Source of the DNA: Armatimonadota bacterium
GTDB taxonomy: Bacteria > Armatimonadota > Zipacnadia > Zipacnadales > JABUFB01
Reading direction: 5' to 3'
Length of the DNA stretch: 64,000 nucleotides
Assembly (NCBI GenBank): GCA_013314775.1
Contig: JABUFB010000013.1
Span: 1-64,000, forward strand
A model generated the notes under the pieces. It did no database searches. It was not told the origin of the DNA and worked only from the letters and a program-made list of their open reading frames with translations. The position numbers and the translations under genes are program-made. Positions 47,119 to 55,846 of the stretch are shown here, in pieces; positions within the stretch are counted from its first letter, which is position 1, and each line of letters begins with the position of its first letter.

Positions 47119-49713
47119 ATGCCCGACATGCCCGACATTCAGGCCCTGCGCAGGCAAGCAGCCGGCGGCACCTTCTGCATTGTGCCCTACTGTCACCCGG
47201 ATTTCGCATGGACACACCACCGCGAATGGCACGAGGAGCGCTATGCCGTGAGCACCGCCGAAGCGCTGGACATCATGGCGCGGCGGCCGGAGTTTCGTTT
47301 CTGCATGGAGCCGTGGATCGACCAGGTAGTCCCATTTCTTGAGCGCTGCCCCGACCGTACCGAAGACCTGCGGGCGCGCCTCAACTCGGGCCAGATGGGA
47401 GTGCAAGCATTCACACTCACCAGCCCGCGCCCGGCAACCTGTCCCGATGAGAGCTTCCTGCGAAATATGACTCTCGGGCGCAAGCAGTACCTGTCCTTCG
47501 CACCGTCTGCGCGCCTGGATGTCATGTCCTGCCCCGATGTGGGCATCGGCCACAGCCAGATGCCCCAGGTGTGCCGACTCGCGGGGGCCCGCATGTACCG
47601 CGGCTGGCGTTCGGACTCGGCCCTGTCCGCGAAAGGTGTGCCACGGGACTTCCTCTGGCGAGGTCTGGACGGGACGGAGATGATGACATCCCGTGGGTGC
47701 TACGGCGGCCTCGTCAATGGCGCGCTCATGCCCCCGGATTTCGCCACGCGGTGGGAGGAAGTGACTGCACAACTCTTCGAGCACGAGCTTCGCAAGTCTC
47801 TGGAGAACTCATCCACGAACACATGGTGGGTAGCTCAGGGCATGGACGACGCCCGCCCTCTGCGTGTCTTCCCCACCGACGAACTCCTGCCCATTTTCGA
47901 CTTCATTGAAGAATGGAACCGCCGCGAGGAGAGCCGCATGGTCCTTTGTACCCCCAACGAGTACCTGGACCGCCTGCGCCAGGAGAACCTTCCCGTCTGG
48001 GAAGGCCTGGTCGATCCGGTCGACGTGGCCTACAACAGCGGCTGGCATGGCGCCCAGGGACTGTGGCGACTTCGGCAGGAGTTCGATTCCGCGATGGTCC
48101 TCGCGGAACGCGCCTGTGCTCTCGCGTCCATCGCCGGGTATACGAGCGTAGCCGGGCCCGACCGCCTCGAAGAGCTGTGGACCGAGTGTGTGCGAATCAT
48201 GTCCCACGCGCTCCAGTGGATCTTCACCCGCGACTGGAACTGGCTGCTGAGCCGCGCGCGCTGGGAGCTTCGACAGGCCAATGAGGAGGCCGATCGAGCA
48301 ATCGCGGCGCTTGCTCAGGCGGGGCGCCGGTCCGACGGTCCCCGGCCCCTGGTGCTCTTCAACCCGCTGCCGGTGGATCGCGAGGAGATCGTCGAAGTCC
48401 CCTGGGTGCAGCCCCGCCAGGACTGCTCCGGCTACCGGGTCACCGACGCGGACGGCAACGAACTCCCGATCCAGCTCGGCGAGCAATGGGGCGAGACCTG
48501 GGGGAACCGCCTGGTCGAAGCGCCCCTCATCTTCCGCGCGCGTGTGCCGGCCATGAGCGTCGCGGTCTACAATGTGACCGATGGTCCCGGGCCAACGGGG
48601 ACTTCAGCTCCCGAGGGCGACCTGCTGGACAATGGCCACCTGCGAGTCCAGCTATCACCCCGGGGCATCCAGCGCATCCACGACCCGGCCACGGGGATCG
48701 AGTGGAACGCGCCCATCGGCTCTTGCATCGGCGACTGTCGCCTCTACGAAATGGCCGAGGGCGTCCTGCATATCGGCCCCATCACCGGGGAGATATCCGG
48801 CCGCGAGGGCGCCGGACGCTGGATCCTCACTGGACCGATCCGCTGGGTCTACCGATGGGAGACCAGTTACCACGGCCAGCGGGTGGTCCAAGACGTCATC
48901 ATGGACCGCGATGCCCCGCACATCGACCTGCTGACACGGGTCTTCTGCCCGGGGGCCAACGGCTTTTTCGCACTTTGCCTGGACCTGCCCATCGGTGGCG
49001 ACCTGAATGTGGACATCCCATTCGGCGTGGAGTCCCGCGATCTCACCGACGAGCCCTACGCGATGGACATGCCCGCGAGCTTCCACAACATCGAGCGTCA
49101 CCGCAAGGGCCAGTTCTGGGCGCGCAGTTTCGCTTCGATCAGTGACGGCGAACGCGCGATCTCCGTCATCACCGTGGATGGCGACAAGTACTGGACCTGG
49201 GATGCCGACCAGCGCCGGTTGAGGCACATCCTCTCTACTCCGCTGGACGATGTGGACCACGGCGCGAACTGGGAGGGCGACGTGACCAAAGCGCGTCTCG
49301 CCCTGGGTTGGCATGACTTCCGTCATCGGATTATTCTGCACTCCGGGGACTGGCGCTCCGCAGGCATCTGCGGGCAGTCTGACGCCGCCCGCATGCCCCT
49401 GCGCGCTGTCAAGCCGCTGGGGCCACAGCCCGAGGCGCGTGAAGAGCCCTCTGCACCCGGTGGCCTGGCCATCGAGCCCGCCTCGGTGCGCCTCTCGGCT
49501 TTCTACGAAACCGAACGCGGCTACGTCCTGAGACTCTATGAGTGTGCGGGAGAGACACCTGTGGCGCGCGTCACACTCCCGGCGCCGTTCCTGAAGGCCG
49601 TGCGTACGGACTTCAACCTGGAACCACTGGACGCACCCGTCAGTCTCGACGAGGCCGAACTGCGCGTCCCCCTGCGCCCGTGGGAGATCGCGACCATCAA
49701 GCTCGTGCGCTGA
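47119..49713 (+). CDS. GH38-like alpha-mannosidase family protein
   Basis: This 864-residue protein has the GH38 layout. The N-terminal catalytic barrel carries a metal-site motif CHPDFAWTHHREWHEERY (H26, D28) and a segment DVMSCPDVGIGHSQMPQ, in which D140 aligns with the GH38 nucleophile. A helical three-bundle (about 330-430, HALQWIFTRDWNWLLSRARWE) and large C-terminal beta-sandwich domains complete it. The barrel motifs are divergent from canonical HIDxxW and PDxFG forms, so activity or substrate may differ. There is no signal peptide. The ATG at 47119 has GGAGG 9 bases upstream; an in-frame start inside the sulfatase gene (47056) lacks one. Confidence 0.82.
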   Translation: MPDMPDIQALRRQAAGGTFCIVPYCHPDFAWTHHREWHEERYAVSTAEALDIMARRPEFRFCMEPWIDQVVPFLERCPDRTEDLRARLNSGQMGVQAFTLTSPRPATCPDESFLRNMTLGRKQYLSFAPSARLDVMSCPDVGIGHSQMPQVCRLAGARMYRGWRSDSALSAKGVPRDFLWRGLDGTEMMTSRGCYGGLVNGALMPPDFATRWEEVTAQLFEHELRKSLENSSTNTWWVAQGMDDARPLRVFPTDELLPIFDFIEEWNRREESRMVLCTPNEYLDRLRQENLPVWEGLVDPVDVAYNSGWHGAQGLWRLRQEFDSAMVLAERACALASIAGYTSVAGPDRLEELWTECVRIMSHALQWIFTRDWNWLLSRARWELRQANEEADRAIAALAQAGRRSDGPRPLVLFNPLPVDREEIVEVPWVQPRQDCSGYRVTDADGNELPIQLGEQWGETWGNRLVEAPLIFRARVPAMSVAVYNVTDGPGPTGTSAPEGDLLDNGHLRVQLSPRGIQRIHDPATGIEWNAPIGSCIGDCRLYEMAEGVLHIGPITGEISGREGAGRWILTGPIRWVYRWETSYHGQRVVQDVIMDRDAPHIDLLTRVFCPGANGFFALCLDLPIGGDLNVDIPFGVESRDLTDEPYAMDMPASFHNIERHRKGQFWARSFASISDGERAISVITVDGDKYWTWDADQRRLRHILSTPLDDVDHGANWEGDVTKARLALGWHDFRHRIILHSGDWRSAGICGQSDAARMPLRAVKPLGPQPEAREEPSAPGGLAIEPASVRLSAFYETERGYVLRLYECAGETPVARVTLPAPFLKAVRTDFNLEPLDAPVSLDEAELRVPLRPWEIATIKLVR

Positions 49714-49738
49714 CCTCTACTCACCCCGGAGGGCAACC

Positions 49739-51178
49739 ATGCACTGTTCGATGCTCTCGCCCGAACAGATCCTGCGGGTCCACGAGGCATCCCTGCGCCT
49801 GCTGGAGCGCGTTGGCGTCCATCTGCCGCATCCGGAGATGCTGGACCGCTTCGCTGCTTGCGGAGCCACCGTGGACTTCGCGGCCCAGACCGTCCGCATT
49901 CCGGGGGACCTCGTGCAGTCCTGCCTTGCCTCTGCGGGGAAACAGTTCACTATTTACGGACGCGACCTGTCCCGCACGGCTTCCTTCGGCACGGGCGCCC
50001 GCAATTACAACAGCATCGCGGGCGAGGCGTCCTGGGTCGAGGAGCCCGGCGGCAAGCGGCGCTATGCAACCCTCGCCGACGCTGAAACCGCCTCGCGCAT
50101 TGGCGACGCGCTGGAGCATATCAACATCGTCGGCGCGATGTCCGATCCGGCCGACGTTCCCGCGCCTGTCCGCTGCATCGCGGTTCTCGCCAGAGTGATC
50201 CGCCAGACCACCAAGCCCGTGACATTCTGGTATCACGACCGCGCATCGGCCCGGTATATCAATGAGATGATGATTGCCCTGCGCGGGGATGAGGCTCAGG
50301 CGGAGCAGTTCCCGGTCTGCTACCCGTTCCTGGAGCCCATCAGTCCCCTGCGCTTCCCCTTCAATGGCGTGGACCTGCTCTTCGAGACCGCGCGCCTCAA
50401 CCTCCCCGTGCCGGTGGGGCCGATGGCGCAGATGGGTCTGTCGGCACCATGCACCATCGCGGCTACACTGGCCCAGGAGAACGCCGAGATTCTTGCGGGG
50501 ATCTGCATTACCCAGCTTATCCGCCCCGGCATGCCCGTGTGTTACGGGGGCATACCCCACGCCTTCGACATGCGCACCACCCAGCTCATTTTCGCCGGCC
50601 CGGAGCAGGCGATCATGGGCGTCGCCATGACCGAAATGGGGAAACATTACGGCCTGCCGGTATACATCAACGTGGGACTGACGGACTCAAAACGCGTGGA
50701 TGCCCAGGCGGGACTGGAGACCGGGCTGACTCTCATGCTCGGGGCCGCTGCCGGAGCCGATATCTTCGGCCACATGGGTATCTCCGGCGTGGACCAGGCG
50801 TCCTCACTGGATATGCTGGTCTTCCAGGACGAGGTCATCGGATTCGTGGAGAGCGTTCTGCGCCATGTGGATTTCAGCAACGAGGCCTTCGCTCTGAATG
50901 AATCCGTAGAAGTCGGCCCGGGGGGCAGTTTCGTGGATCGTGACCATACCGCGATGAACTTCAGACAGCAGCTGTGGTTTCCGCGACTTCTAGACCGGAA
51001 CTTCTACCAGGCCTGGCTGGACGGCGGCGCACTGAGCACCGAAGACCGCTGCCGCGCGCGCAAGCAGGAACTGATCGCCGCGCACCAGCCCGAGCCCCCT
51101 TCCGACGACCTGTGCCGGGCGCTGGATGAGATTCTTGCCGCCGCCGCACGGGAGCTTGCGCCTGACTGGCAGCCGTGA
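49739..51178 (+). CDS. MttB-family (non-pyrrolysine) corrinoid methyltransferase
   Basis: This 479-residue protein belongs to the trimethylamine methyltransferase superfamily: SPEQILRVHEASLRLLERVGV at the start, WYHDRASARY, GPMAQMGLSAPCTIAATLAQENAEILAG, GLETGLTLMLGAAAGADIFGHMGI. The gene runs without an in-frame TAG, so it is of the non-pyrrolysine branch, whose characterised members demethylate glycine betaine, proline betaine or carnitine and methylate a corrinoid protein. The ATG at 49739 follows GGAGGG, 25 bases after the GH38-like gene. No cognate corrinoid protein (MttC-like) is present in the window. It converges with the sulfatase gene with only 5 bases between stops. Confidence 0.88.
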   Translation: MHCSMLSPEQILRVHEASLRLLERVGVHLPHPEMLDRFAACGATVDFAAQTVRIPGDLVQSCLASAGKQFTIYGRDLSRTASFGTGARNYNSIAGEASWVEEPGGKRRYATLADAETASRIGDALEHINIVGAMSDPADVPAPVRCIAVLARVIRQTTKPVTFWYHDRASARYINEMMIALRGDEAQAEQFPVCYPFLEPISPLRFPFNGVDLLFETARLNLPVPVGPMAQMGLSAPCTIAATLAQENAEILAGICITQLIRPGMPVCYGGIPHAFDMRTTQLIFAGPEQAIMGVAMTEMGKHYGLPVYINVGLTDSKRVDAQAGLETGLTLMLGAAAGADIFGHMGISGVDQASSLDMLVFQDEVIGFVESVLRHVDFSNEAFALNESVEVGPGGSFVDRDHTAMNFRQQLWFPRLLDRNFYQAWLDGGALSTEDRCRARKQELIAAHQPEPPSDDLCRALDEILAAAARELAPDWQP

Positions 51179-51183
51179 CGCCC

Positions 51184-52701
51184 CTACTCGTGCGACCCGG
51201 GATAGTTGGGCCCGTACAGGATCGGCTTCGACCGGATACCCAGGTCGCCGTTGACCACAAAGGGTTCGCCGCGTTCGGCGAGGTGCGCAACCATCCTCTG
51301 TCGCCAGGCTGCGAGAATCTCCGCCTGCGCCGGGTCACCGGCGAGGTCGTTCAACTCGCCCGGGTCGCTTTCCAGATCGAACAGTTCCTGCTTGCCCGTG
51401 GCCGCATAGTAGATGTACTTCATCTTTCCGTCCGTGAGCGCGTTCCAGTAGTTCTCCGGCCAGTAACAGGTGCTGTGCTCCAGATCAATAGCCTCGCGCC
51501 AGTCTTCATCGTTCCCCGTGACCGGTCCAAACAGGCTCTTACCGTCGAAGCGCGCCGGATCCACGTTGCTGCCGGCCGCCTCGAGGAACGTGGGTAGCAG
51601 ATCGCGCAATTCCACAGGGTGTGCCAGCGTCCGACCACGAGGGGCATTCATGCTGTCCGGCCAACGCAGTAGCATGGGAATGCGCGCCGACCCTTCATAG
51701 GCGTAGGTTTTCCGCCACAGGTGATGGTCGCCCAGCATGTCGCCATGGTCGGAGGTGAACACGATCAGCGTGTCGTCCAGCATCCCTCTGGTCTCCAGGA
51801 CCGCCAGGATCCTCCCGATCTGCTCGTCGATGAAGCTCACACTTCCGTAGTAAGCTCTCCGCGATCGCAGCACCTGCTCCACACCAAGGTCGCCGCGCGG
51901 GGTGTCTTTGGGAACCTCCACGCCGCGCATGGCATTGCGTTCCGCCCAATCACCGATCACCGCCGGGAGCACCGGGGCGTCGGCGTACTGGTCCATGAAG
52001 CGCTGTGGCGGGTCATAGGGACTGTGCGGACGGGCGAAGGACACCTTCAGAAAGAAGGGTTCCGCGCGGTCATACGACTGGAGGAAGCTGACGGCGGTGT
52101 CCCCGGTCCAACGCGTGGGGTGTAGTTCCTCAGGCAGCTTGTAGACCCCCGCCTGGTAGTCGTTCCACCCGATCCCGGTGGCATCGGGGTTCAGGTCCGG
52201 CGCCTGCTCGCGGAACCATTGCCGGTAGTCACTCACGAATCCTTCGGTTTCGCAGCGCCCCGACTCGTCCAGAATCGTCTGATGAAACCCGTGGAGGTTG
52301 CGCTGTGGGAACCAGTGCATCTTGCCGATGCCGGTGGTGTAGTAGCCGGCCTCGCGCAGCATTCGCGGCATCTCGTTGGGATACTCATACCCGACCCGGC
52401 CATACCCCAGCATCCCGTGGCCCCAGGGAGACATGCCTGTGAGAAGGCCGGAGCGCGCCGGAGTGCAACTTGGAGTGGAGGAATAAGCGCAGCGGAAGAG
52501 AACACCCTCACGAGCAATGCGGTCCAGATTCGGGGTGTGTATGTGAGGGTTCCCGTCGGCACCCACGCAATCTGCTCTGTGCTGATCGGTCATCAGCAGG
52601 AGGATGTTGGGCCTGCGCGCCGCTTCCTGCCCTGCGCCGATGCCCGCCTGGGTCGCCGCGAGTCCAACCGCCGTTGTCCCGATGAACTGCCGCCTTGTCA
52701 T
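51184..52701 (-). CDS. Tat-exported Cys-type sulfatase
   Basis: This 505-residue sulfatase begins with a twin-arginine signal (MTRRQFIGTTAVGLAATQA). The formylglycine motif is C79TPAR (PSCTPARSGLLTG). Metal ligands are in LLMTDQHRAD and TSDHGDMLGDHHLWRK. Tat export means that the protein folds, and its Cys is oxidised, in the cytoplasm before export. The ATG at 52701 follows GAGGTGAG. It is divergent from the URO-D gene at 52757 with 55 bases between starts. It probably removes sulfate from extracellular polysaccharides; the exact substrate cannot be read from sequence. Confidence 0.9.
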   Translation of the reverse strand: MTRRQFIGTTAVGLAATQAGIGAGQEAARRPNILLLMTDQHRADCVGADGNPHIHTPNLDRIAREGVLFRCAYSSTPSCTPARSGLLTGMSPWGHGMLGYGRVGYEYPNEMPRMLREAGYYTTGIGKMHWFPQRNLHGFHQTILDESGRCETEGFVSDYRQWFREQAPDLNPDATGIGWNDYQAGVYKLPEELHPTRWTGDTAVSFLQSYDRAEPFFLKVSFARPHSPYDPPQRFMDQYADAPVLPAVIGDWAERNAMRGVEVPKDTPRGDLGVEQVLRSRRAYYGSVSFIDEQIGRILAVLETRGMLDDTLIVFTSDHGDMLGDHHLWRKTYAYEGSARIPMLLRWPDSMNAPRGRTLAHPVELRDLLPTFLEAAGSNVDPARFDGKSLFGPVTGNDEDWREAIDLEHSTCYWPENYWNALTDGKMKYIYYAATGKQELFDLESDPGELNDLAGDPAQAEILAAWRQRMVAHLAERGEPFVVNGDLGIRSKPILYGPNYPGSHE

Positions 52702-52756
52702 AACCGGCTCACCTCAACCGTGCGCAGTCTCGCTTGTCTCGCTGGGAGGTCTCACT

Positions 52757-53839
52757 ATGTCCGTGCAACCTGACTTTACCCGCCTGCACACCGCCCTCAT
52801 GTGCGGCGTTCCGGACCGGGTCCCCACTGCGGAACTCAAGTGCGAGGACTTCATCAAGGAAGCGTTTCTCGGCCGAGCCCTGCCATCCCTCTCAGCCGAT
52901 CCTCGCGGCTACATCCAGGCCGACATCGAGTTCCACTGGAATGCCGGCTACGATTTCATCCGCGTGGCGCCGACCCTCGCCTACACGGAACACTGGGTCG
53001 CCGCTCGTCACGCATACGCGGTGGGGTCGCCTGAACAGCGCCAGCGTAAGTGGGCCATGGCGCATGAGGGCATCATCCGCACCCAGGATGACTTCGACCG
53101 CTTCCCCTGGCCTGACCCCGCTGATGCGACCTATGAGTGGCTTGAAATCGCCTCCGACCTCACTCCGCCGGAAATGCAGCTGGCCACCAGCCTCAAGGGC
53201 GGCGGCATCTTCGAACGCGCCTGGATGCTCATGGGCTTCGAGGCCTTCAGCTTCGCGCTGTTGGAGAACCCCGACCTTGTCGCCCGGCTCATTGACCGTA
53301 CCGGCGAGATCTACTACGGCTTCCTGCGTCGAGCCTTCGAATACGACCGGGTGCGTTTCGTCTGGCTTGGCGACGACCTGGCCTACTTCACCGGCACCAT
53401 GGTCTCGCCCGAGTTCTTGCGCAAGCACCTGTTCCCGTGGTATGCCCGAATCGCTGAATTGTGCCGCTCCTGTGACCCGCCGCGCGCCTTCGTGTTCCAC
53501 TCCGACGGAAACCTTTGGCAGATCATCGACGACCTCGTGGCCTGCGGCATACACGCTCTGCATCCCATCGAGCCCAAGGCTATGGACATCGTCGAGGTCA
53601 AGCGCTATCTCGCCGGGCGGGTCTGCATCATCGGCAATATCGACCTGGGCTACACCCTCACCCGCGGCACACCCGAGGAAGTGCGCGAGGAGGTGCGTTG
53701 TCGCATCCGTGACTGCGCCCCCGGTGGCGGGTACGTGGTGAGCAGCAGCAACAGCGTCACCGAGTACGTGCCCATCGACAACTACCGAGCCATGCTGGCC
53801 GCGGTCGAAGAGTTCGGCAAATATCCGATCCAGGTCTGA
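52757..53839 (+). CDS. URO-D superfamily protein lacking the zinc cysteines
   Basis: This 360-residue TIM-barrel protein of the uroporphyrinogen decarboxylase superfamily has the MtaA-type His-x-Cys replaced by HSDG (AFVFHSDGNLWQ). The later Cys is replaced by a YVVSSSNSVTEYVP segment. It therefore should not bind zinc like MtaA, and it also lacks the typical HemE N-terminus. GNIDLGYTLTRGTPEEV is the conserved barrel end. The ATG at 52757 follows GGGAGG by 7 bases. Such variants are greatly expanded in Armatimonadota and Planctomycetes, often beside sulfatases and glycan genes, but their reaction is not established. Confidence 0.8.
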   Translation: MSVQPDFTRLHTALMCGVPDRVPTAELKCEDFIKEAFLGRALPSLSADPRGYIQADIEFHWNAGYDFIRVAPTLAYTEHWVAARHAYAVGSPEQRQRKWAMAHEGIIRTQDDFDRFPWPDPADATYEWLEIASDLTPPEMQLATSLKGGGIFERAWMLMGFEAFSFALLENPDLVARLIDRTGEIYYGFLRRAFEYDRVRFVWLGDDLAYFTGTMVSPEFLRKHLFPWYARIAELCRSCDPPRAFVFHSDGNLWQIIDDLVACGIHALHPIEPKAMDIVEVKRYLAGRVCIIGNIDLGYTLTRGTPEEVREEVRCRIRDCAPGGGYVVSSSNSVTEYVPIDNYRAMLAAVEEFGKYPIQV

Positions 53840-53842
53840 CCC

Positions 53843-54391
53843 TCAGACATCCAGCCGTTTCCCGAGGTCGAAGAACGCCATCCCGGCCATGATCACCGTG
53901 CTCATTTTCGCGGGGTCGATTTTCCCTCCCGGGCCAAGTATCTCGGGCGAAACGTGCACCATCTGCACTTCTCCCAGGAACAGGTCGTGGTCGCCGATGG
54001 TCTGGATGCCCACTACTTTGCACTCGATGTTCACGGGGCATTCAGCGATCAACGGCGGCTTCACATGCGTGGCGGGCAGCGGGGTAAGGCCCGTCTGCGC
54101 GAACTTGTCCGTGTCCCGTCCAGACATCTGACCGCACGCCCAGACCTTGTCCAGCATATCCCCGGTGGGCAGGTTGATCACGTACTCGCCCTGCGCCGAA
54201 ATCAGCCCGTGGGAGTACGTGGCGGGCCGAATGGCCACCCCGCAGATCACGGGCTCGCGAATACTGATATTGAACACTTCGCCGAGGGTGATGATGTTCG
54301 GCTGGCCGTCTGCATCAACGGAGGTAATCAGCCCCGCAGGAGTGGGATACACGGGGCGGTAGGTATCGTACGATACGCGCTCACTGGTCAT
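53843..54391 (-). CDS. Flavin reductase-like FMN-binding protein
   Basis: This 182-residue protein of the flavin reductase/flavoredoxin split-barrel family has PTPAGLITSVDADGQPNIITLGEVFNIS near the start (FMN-binding region), then VAIRPATYSHGLI and EYVINLPTGDMLDKV. It would reduce FMN with NAD(P)H or carry electrons as a flavoredoxin. The ATG at 54391 has GAGGAAG about 10 bases upstream. It converges with the URO-D gene, 3 bases between stops, and has no obvious functional partner. Confidence 0.85.
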   Translation of the reverse strand: MTSERVSYDTYRPVYPTPAGLITSVDADGQPNIITLGEVFNISIREPVICGVAIRPATYSHGLISAQGEYVINLPTGDMLDKVWACGQMSGRDTDKFAQTGLTPLPATHVKPPLIAECPVNIECKVVGIQTIGDHDLFLGEVQMVHVSPEILGPGGKIDPAKMSTVIMAGMAFFDLGKRLDV

Positions 54392-54526
54392 ACTCAGGGT
54401 CTTCCTCGTATGGATTGCTGTGTCGACATTCTCTGCGAACGTTCGCGCCCCTCAAGGCCGCCGGATGTGCCCGAAACCGCAGTCCGCTCAGGGCTCGGGA
54501 CCGGCACTCGCGACCGTCTGTGAGGC

Positions 54527-55744
54527 TCAGCCCTCGTCCTGCCACAGTTGCGCAACGGCAATCATCGCCTTGAGCCCCCACAGGTGGCACCAGGTGTTCT
54601 GCGCCCAGTCCTTGCCCATGTACCCGTAGTTGACACCCGCCGGGTATGTCAGCAGGTGCGTCCTCTCCATCTTGTCCAGCGTCTCATCGATCCAGGTCAG
54701 GTACTTCCTGTCTGCAGTGGCCCGGTAGGCCAGGCAGCATGCCACGATCATCTGCGCCATGCGGTCGTACACGCAGGGCGTGCCGGGCTCCGTCGTGCCG
54801 CCATCGCCCACAATGGGCGGAACCGTCGGGTCTGACCCGTCCCGGTTCGTGTGCCGATACCAGCCGCCGTCCGGCGATCTCAAGTGCTTGCCCAGGAAGT
54901 CCATGGCTGCGAGACCGCGCTCGCGGAACCTCTCGCCCTGCCCGTGCAGATAAAGCCGCAGGCAGGCCTGGGCCATGTTGGAGTTGGTGTGCGTGAACTT
55001 GGTGGTGTGTTTCGGCACCTCCACTCCGGGGTACCCGGCGTGGAACCAGCCCCCGAACTCCTCATCCCACATTGCCTCATGCCCCAGGTCCACAAGCTGC
55101 CGCGCCCAGTCAAGGAACCGCTGCTCATGGGTGGCCTCGTATGCCTCGAGCATCATCAGCGCCAGGTATCCCGTGGTGTAGAGCGCCTTAGGCGCGTCTG
55201 CCCTGAAGGAGTCAGTCTCCACAATATGCGCGAGCACGTTCTCAGCGGCCTCGACGAAGGTGGGTTCGGAGCGGTAGGTGTTGTAGCGCAGCAGGCCGGC
55301 CACGTTGATCATGTTGAACTCGGGGTGAAAGCCCCGGTCCCATTGCTGAGAGCGTTCATTGTACTTCAGGTAGAACTGCCTCTGCCCCGGATCCCAACCG
55401 TTGAGAACTACCCACGTAAGCAGGTCCCGGGCATCGTCAAGATGCCGTTTTTCCGTCCGCCCTCCCAGGTCGTAAATGCTCATTTTGACCAGTGCGAACT
55501 TGGATTGCTGCTGGGTATGGAAGTTGCCCTCCAGGGGCGTGGTTGGCGGGTTCGTGGAGCTGTTCTGGTGGATCGCCCTGCCACCCAGCACATCATGCCA
55601 GATGTAAGCATCATCCACCGCAAGCATGGACGCGATACGGGAGTTCACCCAGTCGCGCGAGTGTGTCAGTAGTGGGGGCGAGTCCTCGGCCAGGACAGTG
55701 CCCCCTGCGAGGGTGCAGACCAGCAGTAGAAGCGGACGGATCAT
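54527..55744 (-). CDS. Secreted (alpha/alpha) barrel protein, AGE/six-hairpin glycosidase-like
   Basis: This 405-residue protein has a signal peptide (MIRPLLLLVCTLAGGTVLA) and a helical repeat pattern: SKFALVKMSIYDLGG, FNMINVAGLLRYNTY, TGYLALMMLEAYEATHEQRFLDWARQLVDLG, FTHTNSNMAQACLRLYLH, YDRMAQMIVACCLAYRAT. This resembles six-hairpin glycosidases or secreted AGE-like enzymes; I cannot assign a family with certainty. The ATG at 55744 has AGGGAG about 10 bases upstream. It diverges from the membrane protein at 55847. It is probably an extracytoplasmic carbohydrate-active enzyme. Confidence 0.65.
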   Translation of the reverse strand: MIRPLLLLVCTLAGGTVLAEDSPPLLTHSRDWVNSRIASMLAVDDAYIWHDVLGGRAIHQNSSTNPPTTPLEGNFHTQQQSKFALVKMSIYDLGGRTEKRHLDDARDLLTWVVLNGWDPGQRQFYLKYNERSQQWDRGFHPEFNMINVAGLLRYNTYRSEPTFVEAAENVLAHIVETDSFRADAPKALYTTGYLALMMLEAYEATHEQRFLDWARQLVDLGHEAMWDEEFGGWFHAGYPGVEVPKHTTKFTHTNSNMAQACLRLYLHGQGERFRERGLAAMDFLGKHLRSPDGGWYRHTNRDGSDPTVPPIVGDGGTTEPGTPCVYDRMAQMIVACCLAYRATADRKYLTWIDETLDKMERTHLLTYPAGVNYGYMGKDWAQNTWCHLWGLKAMIAVAQLWQDEG

Positions 55745-55846
55745 CGGACCAACTCCCTGGACGGCAATCTCCGGCGCTTTACAGACTCCTGACCATGGTG
55801 TATTGTCCGTCGGTAGGCCAAGACCTTCCCCTGTCAACCAGAGACT

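Noticed and set aside
49739-51178. Pyrrolysine-containing trimethylamine methyltransferase
   Set aside because: The gene has no internal in-frame TAG, which true MttB requires.
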